A stretch of 64,000 nucleotides of DNA, taken from assembly GCF_000306965.1 (NCBI RefSeq), contig NZ_JH976439.1, positions 44,774 through 108,773 of the forward strand, given 5' to 3'. The position numbers and the translations under genes are program-made. Numbering within the stretch: position 1 is the first letter of the stretch; every line of letters starts with the position of its first letter. This document shows, piece by piece, positions 54,777 through 64,000 of the stretch. This DNA is from Amphibacillus jilinensis Y1 (GTDB lineage: Bacteria; Bacillota; Bacilli; Bacillales; Amphibacillaceae). The notes below the pieces were generated by a model. That model was given only the letters and a program-made list of their open reading frames with translations. It was not told the origin of the DNA and did not search any database.

Positions 54777-56396
54777 TTAATAAATACTTAACTGTAAGGC
54801 TTCTAAGTTTTCACGCATCGCTTCAATATAGCCTAAATCATCAGCCATAAGCTCTTCCGAAAGTACTTCTAGATCATGTAATACAGCTGTCTCTGTACCT
54901 GTTTCATTAGCGACTGTTTGGGCAATAGCTGAATTAGCTCCATGTTGATAATAGATAACAGGAACGCCATATTCATCAATCAAGCTGCCAATTTCTGCAA
55001 TACGAGAAGGGCTTGGCTCTACTTCGGTGGATAAACCGCCGATCGCTACTTGTTCAAGATTATAGCGATGGGCAATGTAGCCAAATGCTTGGTGTTGCAC
55101 AACAAAAACACGATTTTCTGCCTCTGCAAATGCTGTTTCAAAGTCTTCATGTAATGCTTGAAGTTCTGCATTAAAGGCTTCCGCATTCTCCTCATAAATC
55201 TCCTGTCCATCAGGATCAGCTTCAACTAAGGCATCGCGAATGGCATTCACTTGCTCTTGAGCTAAAACGGGATCTAACCAACTGTGAGGATCTTCATCTT
55301 CATGATCATCAACATCAATTTTAACGGGCTCTGATTCAGCATAAGCTTGATGATCATCATCATAGAGAACGGCTTTAACTTCAAAACTAGCTCCCGTCGT
55401 TTGATACTCTAAGCGATTTGTTCCCTGACCAGAAATAATTTCCCATTCATCACTTGAACCTTGTCTTTTATACCAATGCCAATCATCATAATCAACTTCT
55501 GAATCGAATTGTGCTTCAAGTGTGACGACATCACCTGTATGATAATGATCAGCCAACCCTGTTATTTCAACTGTTTCAGCTTCGTCCCCATGGTGATGAT
55601 CTTCATGATCGTCATGGTTTTCAGCATCGTGGGCATCGTGATCATGGTCATGATGTTCATCGTCGTGATCATGGTCGCTATGATCGTGGTCGTGATCATC
55701 ATCGTCGTGGTTATCAACAACAATCTCTACGGGCTCTGATTGCGCATAAATATCATGAGCGTCATCATAAAGGACTGCTTGCACTTCAAAGTTCTTATCT
55801 GTTGCTTCGTATTCAAACATTTTTGTTCCTTGACCAGAAACCATTTCCCAGTCACTATCTGAGTCTTGTCTTGTATACCAATGCCAATCATCATAATTAA
55901 CATCTTCGTCTAACTCAGCCGTTAATTCAATCTGGTCACCTGTATGATAGTGATGAGCAACACCACTAATCACTACACTGGCATCGCCTTGATCACCATG
56001 ACCATCACTACTTGTATCCGCCAGCTCAATTCCCTCAGCTGCTCGCGCAACAATAAGAGCATCATTTTCAATCGTATTTAATAGACTCTCTGCCCAAAAT
56101 TCCATCTCTTCACTACTATAAACAAATACATCTGCATCATTGACTGCTGCGACATCTTGTGCACTTGGTTCATAATAGTGTGCATCTTCACCAGCCGAAA
56201 CCATCAACGTTACATTAGCACGATCCCCGGCCACTTGTTTGGTGAACTCATACATTGGATAAAAAGAGGCCACAACATTAATTTCTCGGTCATCTTCTGC
56301 ACCACTTGTATCTGCATCATCTTGTCCACATCCAATAAGAACAATACTTACAACGAACATAATTAAAAGGGCAGTTAGCCATTTTCGCTTGATCAT
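54777..56396 (-). CDS. znuA: zinc-binding lipoprotein ZnuA with two inserted HYHTGD/DDWHWY domains
   Basis: Cluster A-I metal-binding protein of the zinc importer, enlarged to 539 aa (typical is about 300-340). Signal with lipobox LIGC; N-lobe 38-125 (VVASFYPMYEFTKQVAGDRA; zinc His73 in DAHYYEPS). Then repeat A (about 142-228), a His/Asp-rich linker (about 229-272), repeat B (about 275-365), and the C-lobe starting HSWLDP (His371) with His435 (VQHQAFGY). The last metal ligand, usually acidic near the end, is in IYYQHGANSA, where Gln/His replace it. Repeats A and B are about 60% alike and recur in the ZinT-like protein. Preceded by a perfect Zur-type box. Confidence 0.9.
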   Translation of the reverse strand: MIKRKWLTALLIMFVVSIVLIGCGQDDADTSGAEDDREINVVASFYPMYEFTKQVAGDRANVTLMVSAGEDAHYYEPSAQDVAAVNDADVFVYSSEEMEFWAESLLNTIENDALIVARAAEGIELADTSSDGHGDQGDASVVISGVAHHYHTGDQIELTAELDEDVNYDDWHWYTRQDSDSDWEMVSGQGTKMFEYEATDKNFEVQAVLYDDAHDIYAQSEPVEIVVDNHDDDDHDHDHSDHDHDDEHHDHDHDAHDAENHDDHEDHHHGDEAETVEITGLADHYHTGDVVTLEAQFDSEVDYDDWHWYKRQGSSDEWEIISGQGTNRLEYQTTGASFEVKAVLYDDDHQAYAESEPVKIDVDDHEDEDPHSWLDPVLAQEQVNAIRDALVEADPDGQEIYEENAEAFNAELQALHEDFETAFAEAENRVFVVQHQAFGYIAHRYNLEQVAIGGLSTEVEPSPSRIAEIGSLIDEYGVPVIYYQHGANSAIAQTVANETGTETAVLHDLEVLSEELMADDLGYIEAMRENLEALQLSIY

Positions 56397-56428
56397 TTTT
56401 TTCTCCCCTTGATAAAATATTAATTAAA

Positions 56429-56443
56429 TCGTAATCATTACGA
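56429..56443. promoter_or_regulatory. Zur box of znuA
   Basis: TCGTAATCATTACGA is a perfect 7-1-7 palindrome of the Fur-family Zur type, about 33 bp upstream of the znuA start. Confidence 0.82.
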
Positions 56444-56599
56444 ATGAAATATTAACATTCTTCTCTTTATTCTGTCAAGCGTAAAGTGTTCCATCTCATG
56501 CTCCGTTTTTAACTTGTTACGTTGAAAAACCGTACCTTTCACGCTTAACCTTTTATTAAACTTTATTTCTCTTATTCTAATAAATGCTTAAAAATCCGT

Positions 56600-56734
56600 T
56601 TTAACACATGATAACCTTCCGTATAATGCTGCCTCAAAATAGCGTCTATTTAGGAGGGCGCTAGCGGACATCAATAGCCTCGCCTCATCAGTGGAAAAGA
56701 ATGAAAACCTCCACTGATTAAAAGTTTGCTTTAT
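56600..56734 (-). repeat. family A repeat, minus orientation
   Basis: Read on the minus strand: ATAAAGCAAACTTTTAATCA, hairpin 1 CAGTGGAGG ... TTTTCCACTGATG, GGACGTTGCTAGCG-like segment (ATTGATGTCCGCTAGCGCCC), TCCTAAATAGACGCTATTTTG, AGGCAGC and GGTTATCATGTGTTAAAA at the right end. One of only two copies in this orientation. Confidence 0.8.
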
Positions 56735-56743
56735 AACATTTGA

Positions 56744-56779
56744 AGCATACCATTATAGAAATCATCTATAACGGTATGC
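56744..56779. terminator. hairpin between the zinc genes
   Basis: GCATACCATTATAG / CTATAACGGTATGC with a T-rich tail (TTATTTTATTTTC) on the plus strand. Downstream of the ZinT-like gene on the minus strand; may end that transcript. Confidence 0.5.
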
Positions 56780-56829
56780 TTATTTTATTTTCTATTGTTT
56801 AATTACATTCCAATTTTTTGAAACGTTTT

Positions 56830-57810
56830 TTAATGGGCAAGCATGTCGCGAACTAGACCATCCGCCTCTAATTCAGATGGATAATACGTTGGCCAATTGG
56901 TCAATTCCTCTAACAGCCCCTCACGGTCGTCTCCCCAATACAGATGAAAATGATGTGAATCTACAGGGAATATATTATGATCGCTGAACTGAATATATTG
57001 TGGCATCTCTTCCGATCCATCAACCCGTGTATAGATAAACCGTACCCCTCTGTTACCTCTTTCGTAAGTAAGGATTTCGTATCCATCATAAGCATACTCA
57101 CCAGAGATTTCCTCTCCATCTTCAAAGAAAGTCACTATGTCATCCTCGATCACAATACGGTCTACCTCTGTTTCATAGCCAATTGTATAATAATCTTTGT
57201 ATTCTTCAGCAGTCATATCTCCTTCTTCGGCCTTGTGCTCAAATACCTCATCTAAATCTCCAGATAGTAGATATGGATAAACCGACTGCCAATCCCCATA
57301 CCAATCAGCTAGTTCGCGATCCTCAATTTGATCATCTTCAAAGTAGCCATCGTAAATTTGCTGACTTTCTTCGTCATGCCCGTGATGATCATCAATCACC
57401 ACTGTGATAGGGGCAGACTGACCATAAGCCTCATGATCGTCACCAAATAGCACTGCTTTAATTTCTAATCCGTCAATCGTTGCTTCTCCAGTAAATACTT
57501 CAGTATCCATTCCAGATACAACTTCCCATTCATCATCTGCATGCTCTCTTGTGTACCAATGCCAATCATCATAATCTGTCTCTTCATCCAAAACAGCTGT
57601 TAACTCAATCGCATCACCCGTATGATAGTGGTGTGCAACTCCTTCTATCTCAACAATCTCTGGCGCTTCGTCATCTTCATGTTGATCGTCAGTATGTACT
57701 TCCTCTTCTGCATCATCAGCTACCGCATCTTGATCTTCATCTGCTTGACATGCAACTAACAATAAACCGAGTAAACATACACTAAATAAAAGCATAAGCA
57801 ACTTTTTCAT
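56830..57810 (-). CDS. ZinT-like zinc lipoprotein with an N-terminal HYHTGD/DDWHWY domain
   Basis: 326 aa. Signal with lipobox LVAC; acidic/His linker (about 22-50); one copy (about 52-141) of the domain found twice in ZnuA (VAHHYHTGDAIELTA, DYDDWHWYTRE, AVLFGDDHEAYGQS, DDHHGHDEE); then a ZinT/YodA domain (about 150-326): LADWYGDWQSVYPYLLSG, ILTYERGNRGVRFIYTR, zinc ligands in SDHNIFPVDSHHFHLYWG (His278, His287, His289) and NWPTYYPSELEADGLV. ZinT proteins bind zinc outside the membrane and pass it to ZnuA or AdcA; here the extra domain is shared with ZnuA. Zur-type box upstream. Confidence 0.9.
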   Translation of the reverse strand: MKKLLMLLFSVCLLGLLLVACQADEDQDAVADDAEEEVHTDDQHEDDEAPEIVEIEGVAHHYHTGDAIELTAVLDEETDYDDWHWYTREHADDEWEVVSGMDTEVFTGEATIDGLEIKAVLFGDDHEAYGQSAPITVVIDDHHGHDEESQQIYDGYFEDDQIEDRELADWYGDWQSVYPYLLSGDLDEVFEHKAEEGDMTAEEYKDYYTIGYETEVDRIVIEDDIVTFFEDGEEISGEYAYDGYEILTYERGNRGVRFIYTRVDGSEEMPQYIQFSDHNIFPVDSHHFHLYWGDDREGLLEELTNWPTYYPSELEADGLVRDMLAH

Positions 57811-57839
57811 TTTATTTATCTCCCTTTCCTTTATATAAA

Positions 57840-57854
57840 TCGTAATAGTTACGT
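57840..57854. promoter_or_regulatory. Zur-type box of the ZinT-like gene
   Basis: TCGTAATAGTTACGT matches TCGTAATNATTACGA at 12 of 14 defined positions, about 30 bp upstream of the start. A second partial site (ATAACGTAACATTA) follows at about 57857-57870. Confidence 0.65.
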
Positions 57855-57916
57855 TTTATAACGTAACATTAGTGTAACTAAACTGTCAAGCTAATTCTAA
57901 AAGACTTTTAAAAATA

Positions 57917-57962
57917 AAAAAGATTGTTGAAGTCTTAAACAAAACTTCGACAATCTTTTCTA
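57917..57962. terminator. hairpin upstream of the ZinT-like gene
   Basis: AAAAGATTGTTGAAGT / ACTTCGACAATCTTTT, with A and T runs on the two sides, so it could work in either direction. It lies after the decayed membrane gene on the minus strand and probably ends that old transcript. Confidence 0.7.
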
Positions 57963-58043
57963 AATTTTTTATAATCTTTGTCGTCTTCTCGCGTTTTTTC
58001 ACACATTTCGCAACAACATAATATCGATTATTTTGAATCTATT

Positions 58044-58351
58044 TTACGCATTTCCCCTCCAGTATACAATCAAAGTCGCTAGAAACACGATGATCACACT
58101 CAGAAGAATGGCTGCTACAATTACCGTACACTTGTTGTATACATAATGGCAGTCCAAGCTCTAGTATTGACTAAATGACTATTATATTTCATTTTAAAAA
58201 ATAAAGAAATTGCACAAGCACTAAGGCTCATAACAGACAAGGTAACCCAATTTTTACGATCAAACTTTTTATATGAGATAAGAGTAATGATGGGAAGTAT
58301 TCAAGCGATTAATCCGAGAACTAGACTTCCAATATTAAGCCAACCAATCAT
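58044..58351 (-). pseudogene. small membrane protein broken by a nonsense and a frameshift
   Basis: Minus-strand reading: MIGWLNIGSLVLGLIA, then TGA in place of Trp, ILPIITLISYKKFDRKNWV, TLSVMSLSACAISLFFKMKY, NSHLVNTRAWTAIMYTTS, then a frameshift after which TVIVAAILLSVIIVFLATLI / VYWRGNA follows. Restored, it is a three-helix membrane protein of about 100 residues of a kind common in Bacillus and Clostridium (GWINIGSLVLGLIAWILP). Both lesions are visible in the DNA. Confidence 0.85.
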
Positions 58352-58388
58352 AAGCCCCCGATGGGGCCCTCCAAGCTAATGTTAGCAA

Positions 58389-59195
58389 TCACAAGCTATA
58401 ATTGCTTAGATATCGATATCTTGCAATAATCATATCCGTAATGATTTGAAACATTATCGTATGTGTCTGATAATTTGTTTGGTGTGGAAAAATCACCGCT
58501 TCGCTCACAAATGGGAAATTTAGCACCTCTGGATTTGATGAAAGCACAATAACTTTCGCTTTAGTTTGAGAGAAACTGTTTTTTTTCGGTGTTCCTGTTC
58601 GGATTTGTTGTTTGGTTAAATAATTACCGGAGTTAGTGAAAACAATAATTAAGGTCTCTTCTGTTGCATTTCGTAAAAACTCATCTTGAGTCAAATCATT
58701 TTGAAACGTAGTAATAAATTTCCCACTATAGGCTAACTTAAGTTGAAAGTCTTGAGCAGCAGATTCTGAAAAAATAGTACCCAATGCGACAACTTTTTTA
58801 TACTTGTGAATTGCCTTTGCAATCCGATCAATTGTCGAGATATCTATGTTCTCCTTGAAATAAGAAACATCCTTTAGAATCGCATCAAAATATTGATCAT
58901 AACCTTCTTTTTCCATTGAAGTTATGATATTCGATATATAATTTAAAGGGTTATTAAAACGATTCTCAATGAAGGAAGCATTGTCCTTCAAATCCAAATA
59001 ATCATCGAAACCAAGTGTACGTGCAAATTTTGAAATGGTTGATTTTGAAACATCACATAATTTAGCCACTTCTCCAATACTTAAATTATGAACATCATAA
59101 TAATGGTTTAGCATTGTCAGCGCAATATGATGGTTAGTGGTTTCACTCGCTTGCCCGTTTAAGAATATGATAAGCCTGATAATAAGCAGTCCCAT
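58389..59195 (-). CDS. RpiR/MurR-family regulator of the beta-glucoside locus
   Basis: 268 residues: N-terminal HTH_6 domain (about 1-80; LSIGEVAKLCDVSKSTISKFARTLGFDDYLDLK) and a C-terminal SIS sugar-phosphate domain (about 105-255; VVALGTIFSESAAQDFQLKL, LIIVFTNSGNYLTKQQI, AKVIVLSSNPEVL). Divergent from the beta-glucoside PTS gene (126-bp spacer), which it most likely controls with a phosphorylated glucoside or glucose 6-phosphate as effector. Good Shine-Dalgarno (AGGAGAATTG). Confidence 0.87.
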   Translation of the reverse strand: MGLLIIRLIIFLNGQASETTNHHIALTMLNHYYDVHNLSIGEVAKLCDVSKSTISKFARTLGFDDYLDLKDNASFIENRFNNPLNYISNIITSMEKEGYDQYFDAILKDVSYFKENIDISTIDRIAKAIHKYKKVVALGTIFSESAAQDFQLKLAYSGKFITTFQNDLTQDEFLRNATEETLIIVFTNSGNYLTKQQIRTGTPKKNSFSQTKAKVIVLSSNPEVLNFPFVSEAVIFPHQTNYQTHTIMFQIITDMIIARYRYLSNYSL

Positions 59196-59268
59196 TTCAA
59201 TTCTCCTTTCTTACAGTTTCCAAAATTCGAACTTTGTAATATTTGATACAATACCTTGTTATTGTTAG

Positions 59269-59287
59269 CTTGTAAAGCGCTTTAAAA
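59269..59287. promoter_or_regulatory. candidate cre upstream of the beta-glucoside PTS gene
   Basis: The symmetrical core TTAGCTTGTAAAGCGCTTTAAA contains TAAAGCGCTTTA; it matches the central AARCGYTWW of cre perfectly but not the outermost TG/CA. About 40 bp upstream of the ATG. Confidence 0.5.
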
Positions 59288-59321
59288 AGAAAAATGACAA
59301 TTGAAAAAAGGAGCATAAACT

Positions 59322-61172
59322 ATGGCAAAAGATTTTACTAATTTATCTAAAACGATTGTATCACATGTCGGCGGCGAACAGAATATTGTTAGTTTATATC
59401 ATTGCATTACAAGGTTAAGATTTAATCTTAAAGACATAAAAATTGCAAAAGAAAATAAAGAAAAGATTCAACAATTAGATGGGGTTCTTTCTGTAATCGA
59501 GGGAAACGGTCAGTTTCAAGTCGTTATTGGAAATGATGTATCCGAGGTTTTTCAATCCATTATGAAAACCTACACTATTAAGAATGCATTAGAAGATGGA
59601 AGCGAAAGTAGTGAAAGTGAAGAAAAACATGGTAATGTTATTATTCGATTTTTTAATGTCCTGTCATCTATTTTTAATCCCATCATTATTACGCTCGCTG
59701 GAGCAGGGATGTTAAAAGCACTACTAGTTGTCTTAACAACTTACAACCTTTTAGAGGCAGAGGGAAGCACTTATAAAATACTTTCAGCTGCGGGGAATAG
59801 TGTGTTTTACTTCTTACCCATTTTTCTAGCGATAAGTGCTGCACGAATTTTTAAGGTTAATATGTTTATTTCATTAGCCATCATCGCAGCACTACTTGAA
59901 CCAAATTTCACAGGAATGATTACTGAAACGGGAGTTACCGTAGATTTCCTAGGCATTCCAGCCGTATTAATGGGCTACTCCGGTACAGTTATTCCTGCAA
60001 TCGTTTCCATTTATGTTTATTCACATGTTGAGCGTCTACTTAAGAGAATTATACCAAAGAGTATGGAGATTTTCGCTCTCTCCTTGATTGCACTTCTGAT
60101 CATGGTACCTCTCACCGTTCTAGTCATTGGCCCGATCGGTGTTATGCTTGGTGATGGGTTAGGGACAGTCATGAACACCATCAGTGACACGAGTGGGTTA
60201 CTAGCTGGTCTACTAATTGGAGGGAGTTGGACTTTCTTAGTTATGATCGGCATCCATTGGGGTGTTGTCCCAATTATGGTGAATAATCTTACCCTTTATG
60301 GCTACGATACCCTGCGTCCTATGATTGCTGCCGCTACCTTTGCTAGTGCAGGGGTTGCATTAGGGGTGTTCCTGAGGTCTAGAAATAAACATACAAAAGG
60401 TTTGGCCTTGTCTGCAATTTTCCCAGCTCTTTTGGGTGGTATTACCGAGCCGATTGTCTATGGATTATCGATAAAATATAAAAAACCCCTCATTGCGCAA
60501 ACAATTGTCGGTGCACTTGTAGGAGCATTTATGGGAGCAATGCAAACAAAAGCAATTGTCTATGTCTTCCCAGCACTCACAACTCTACCAGCCTTTTTCG
60601 GCGACACCTTTGGTTATTATCTTATAGGAATTACTGCTGCCTTTTTCGGAACAGCTATTTTAACCTATATTTTAGGACTTGGAGAAGTCGGAAAACAAGA
60701 AGAGAGAACAGAAGAAGCATCCAATAAACTTAATGTACTTGTTCCTGTCGATGGACAAGTTATAACGCTAGATGATGTAAATGATCAAGTGTTTTCTTCT
60801 AGAGCTACGGGAGATGGGTTGGCTGTATATCCGTCAAATGGCGAACTCGTATCCCCCGTAACTGGTAATGTTGTTACTGTTTTCCCTACAGGGCATGCTC
60901 TTGGAATAAAAACAGATTCAGGCACCGAAATTCTTGTTCACATAGGATTAGATACAGTTAATCTTGATAAAAATATTTTTAACATTTCTGTAAATGCAGG
61001 TGAAAGAGTAACTCGTGGTCAGAAAATAGGGGAATTTGATCTGGATGCAATTAAAGAAGCAGGGTACGACCCAACAACCATTCTTGTTTTCACCAGTCAA
61101 ATTAAAGAAGAAGATTTCGAAGTTGTTGATAAAGATGAGCAAAACGTAACTGAACTGACTAAGATTAACTGA
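59322..61172 (+). CDS. bglP: beta-glucoside-specific PTS EIIBCA
   Basis: Imports and phosphorylates beta-glucosides (cellobiose-, arbutin- or salicin-type). Domain order IIB-IIC-IIA: IIB (1-85) with Cys28 in LYHCITRLRF; IIC (about 110-470) with ten or so membrane segments and GGITEPIVYGLSIKYKKP; IIA (about 480-605) with APVDG-like VPVDGQVITLDDV, SPVTGNVVTVFPTGHALG and active His540 in EILVHIGLDTVNL. 616 aa, complete. The partner hydrolase bglA lies 850 bp away in the opposite orientation, separated by IS debris. Confidence 0.93.
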   Translation: MAKDFTNLSKTIVSHVGGEQNIVSLYHCITRLRFNLKDIKIAKENKEKIQQLDGVLSVIEGNGQFQVVIGNDVSEVFQSIMKTYTIKNALEDGSESSESEEKHGNVIIRFFNVLSSIFNPIIITLAGAGMLKALLVVLTTYNLLEAEGSTYKILSAAGNSVFYFLPIFLAISAARIFKVNMFISLAIIAALLEPNFTGMITETGVTVDFLGIPAVLMGYSGTVIPAIVSIYVYSHVERLLKRIIPKSMEIFALSLIALLIMVPLTVLVIGPIGVMLGDGLGTVMNTISDTSGLLAGLLIGGSWTFLVMIGIHWGVVPIMVNNLTLYGYDTLRPMIAAATFASAGVALGVFLRSRNKHTKGLALSAIFPALLGGITEPIVYGLSIKYKKPLIAQTIVGALVGAFMGAMQTKAIVYVFPALTTLPAFFGDTFGYYLIGITAAFFGTAILTYILGLGEVGKQEERTEEASNKLNVLVPVDGQVITLDDVNDQVFSSRATGDGLAVYPSNGELVSPVTGNVVTVFPTGHALGIKTDSGTEILVHIGLDTVNLDKNIFNISVNAGERVTRGQKIGEFDLDAIKEAGYDPTTILVFTSQIKEEDFEVVDKDEQNVTELTKIN

Positions 61173-61270
61173 TATTTACCGTCAATTCTGGTATCTCCTT
61201 CTACAAGGGAGTTGCTAATCAGATTTAAAATGCCCCCTGTCAAGTAGACAGTGGAAATAAGAAAAAGAAT

Positions 61271-61465
61271 CTAAGTGGCTTTAGCTCTATATTCCATAGG
61301 GCTAAGGTCATTAAACCGTTTTTGGTATCTTTCATGATTATAAAAATGGGTGTACGCATCTATTGCCGTGCAAAGTTCTCCAAATGTCTGATATTTATGC
61401 AAATAATATTTCTCGCATTTCAGTGTTCCAAACGAAGAACATTTACCACAGCGTTTATAAAGCAA
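61271..61465 (-). pseudogene. IS3-family transposase OrfB, C-terminal fragment
   Basis: Minus-strand reading SSFGTLKCEKYYLHKYQ, TFGELCTAIDAYTHFYNHE, RYQKRFNDLSPMEYRAKAT is the C terminus of an IS3/IS150-type integrase (the DDE glutamate region and the NHERYQ..LNNLSPMEFR tail). Only about 55 residues remain; homology stops at about 61430, where an oppositely oriented orfA fragment begins. Confidence 0.8.
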
Positions 61466-61870
61466 GTGGTGGCTTTATATGAGAACGGAAAAAAGCCGTC
61501 AAGATATTGTCAGCGAATATGATTAACAGCTTCTGCCTTAGACAGATGGATTAAGCAATTTAAATAGTCTGAATCCTTTAAAGAAAAGAACAACCTAAGC
61601 TCAGAAGAACAAGAATTGATCAATCTAAGAAAAAGAGTTGAAAGTGGAAGTTGATATTTCCCCTAAAGGATAAAAGATTCTAAGAACTAAAGTTCAAAAA
61701 AATGCAAGCCGCGCTGATCACGAGACGCAAATAGAGGTGATGGAGGAAAATCGTCAAAACTGCTCGGTATCAGCCATGTGCGACGTTCTACAAATAGCTC
61801 GAAGTGTTAGTTCAACTTGCCTTATGGCGATATTTACAGTGAATTTGAAACGTATAGTGAAACTAATGAA
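61430..61870 (+). pseudogene. IS3-family orfA and start of orfB, decayed
   Basis: From about 61430: KRRTFTTAFIKQVVALYENG (HTH of OrfA), a stop, then ASALDRWIKQF, SFKEKNNLSSEEQELINLRK with further stops and shifts; from about 61735 VMEENRQNCSVSAMCDVLQI ARS is the OrfB N terminus. Several stops and frameshifts; not functional. It starts back-to-back with the OrfB C-terminal fragment. Confidence 0.75.
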
Positions 61871-61902
61871 TGAAAAATAAGCTAGGATCGTATTATAAAT
61901 CT

Positions 61903-61952
61903 TAAAAGAGCGACTTTAAATTCAAAAATTGAGTTTGAAGTCGCTCTTTTTT
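61903..61952. terminator. hairpin after the IS remnant
   Basis: AAAAGAGCGACTT / AAGTCGCTCTTTTTT with T and A runs on both sides; probably the old terminal region of the element or a bidirectional terminator. Confidence 0.75.
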
Positions 61953-61978
61953 AGTACAAATTATTACTTCCTTTAAAA

Positions 61979-62012
61979 AGTCACTAGATTTTCAGTAGCC
62001 TCGAAAGTGACT
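61979..62012 (-). terminator. terminator after bglA
   Basis: On the minus strand AGTCACT / AGTGACT with a 20-nt loop, then TTTTT; 8 nt past the stop codon. Confidence 0.55.
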
Positions 62013-62020
62013 ACTCATTT

Positions 62021-64000
<1,980 letters not shown>

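Noticed and set aside
55509-55739. A plus-strand frame rich in Met, Ile and Val opposite znuA.
   Set aside because: It is the antisense of the GAT/CAT-type His-Asp linker of ZnuA; codon bias alone creates the open frame.

Overview
The window looks like chromosomal DNA of an AT-rich, endospore-forming Bacillota, most likely a Bacillaceae of the xylan-using, alkaliphilic or halotolerant kind. The pointers are a Bacillus-type glucuronoxylan GH30 xylanase, a FosB-type (bacillithiol-dependent) transferase, a GerMN-like lipoprotein, a coat/exosporium-type protein, an mtlA-R-F-D mannitol locus in Bacillus/Geobacillus order, and CcpA-, Fur-, Zur- and CadC-type operator sequences. The genus cannot be fixed from sequence alone. 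No rRNA, tRNA, CRISPR array, prophage or intact insertion sequence was found.

Layout. 0.5-5.6 kb: xylan block (secreted GH30 xylanase, cytoplasmic GH43 enzyme, AraC/YesN-type response regulator without a kinase, preceded by a consensus-perfect cre). 6-13.6 kb: housekeeping and singletons (pentapeptide protein, NIF3-like protein, repetitive Ala/Gly protein, FosB, HhH glycosylase, YusW-like lipoprotein, SulP transporter, RarD-like transporter). 13.8-19.5 kb: nucleoside catabolic operon pdp-xapX-deoB-punA-cdd-deoC with an upstream GntR/UTRA regulator. 19.7-22.1 kb: acetyltransferase, a decayed acetyltransferase, an amino-acid N-methyl oxidase. 22.5-26.7 kb: 5-oxoprolinase genes pxpB-pxpC-pxpA and two lipoproteins. 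27-36 kb: AI-2E-family permease, cadC-cadA metal efflux with three operators, HD hydrolase, Tag glycosylase, spore-surface-type protein, 2H phosphoesterase. 36.4-41.8 kb: mannitol PTS. 42-48.8 kb: lipoprotein / two-permease ABC / DUF5028-like operon followed by an AgrC-like kinase and LytTR regulator. 49-52.8 kb: Fur-controlled siderophore ABC importer with a fused double permease. 53-57.8 kb: zinc uptake (znuCB, an enlarged znuA, a ZinT-like protein) with Zur boxes. 58-63.5 kb: beta-glucoside PTS locus (RpiR regulator, EIIBCA, 6-phospho-beta-glucosidase) broken up by IS3-family debris.

Two things stand out. First, a dispersed two-hairpin repeat (called family A here, about 50-160 bp, at least 20 copies or fragments) occupies most intergenic gaps. 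It has recurring ends (ATAAAAC...GTGATAAA), deletion derivatives, nested hybrids with a second repeat (family B), and copies that supply the last codons of genes, including an 18-residue tail on the AgrC-like kinase and the stop of fosB. Second, the zinc lipoproteins share a roughly 85-residue domain (HYHTGD...DDWHWY...AVL..DDH). It is inserted twice, around a His/Asp-rich linker, into the metal-loop position of ZnuA and once at the N terminus of the ZinT-like protein, which suggests a dedicated extracytoplasmic zinc-handling system.

The genes form coherent catabolic modules (xylan, nucleosides, mannitol, beta-glucosides, 5-oxoproline) under carbon-catabolite-type sites, and metal modules (Fe, Zn, Cd/Zn efflux) under Fur-, Zur- and ArsR-type sites. 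Several decayed genes (two nonsense/frameshift pseudogenes, a truncated DUF3139 fragment, IS3 remnants) show ongoing gene loss.
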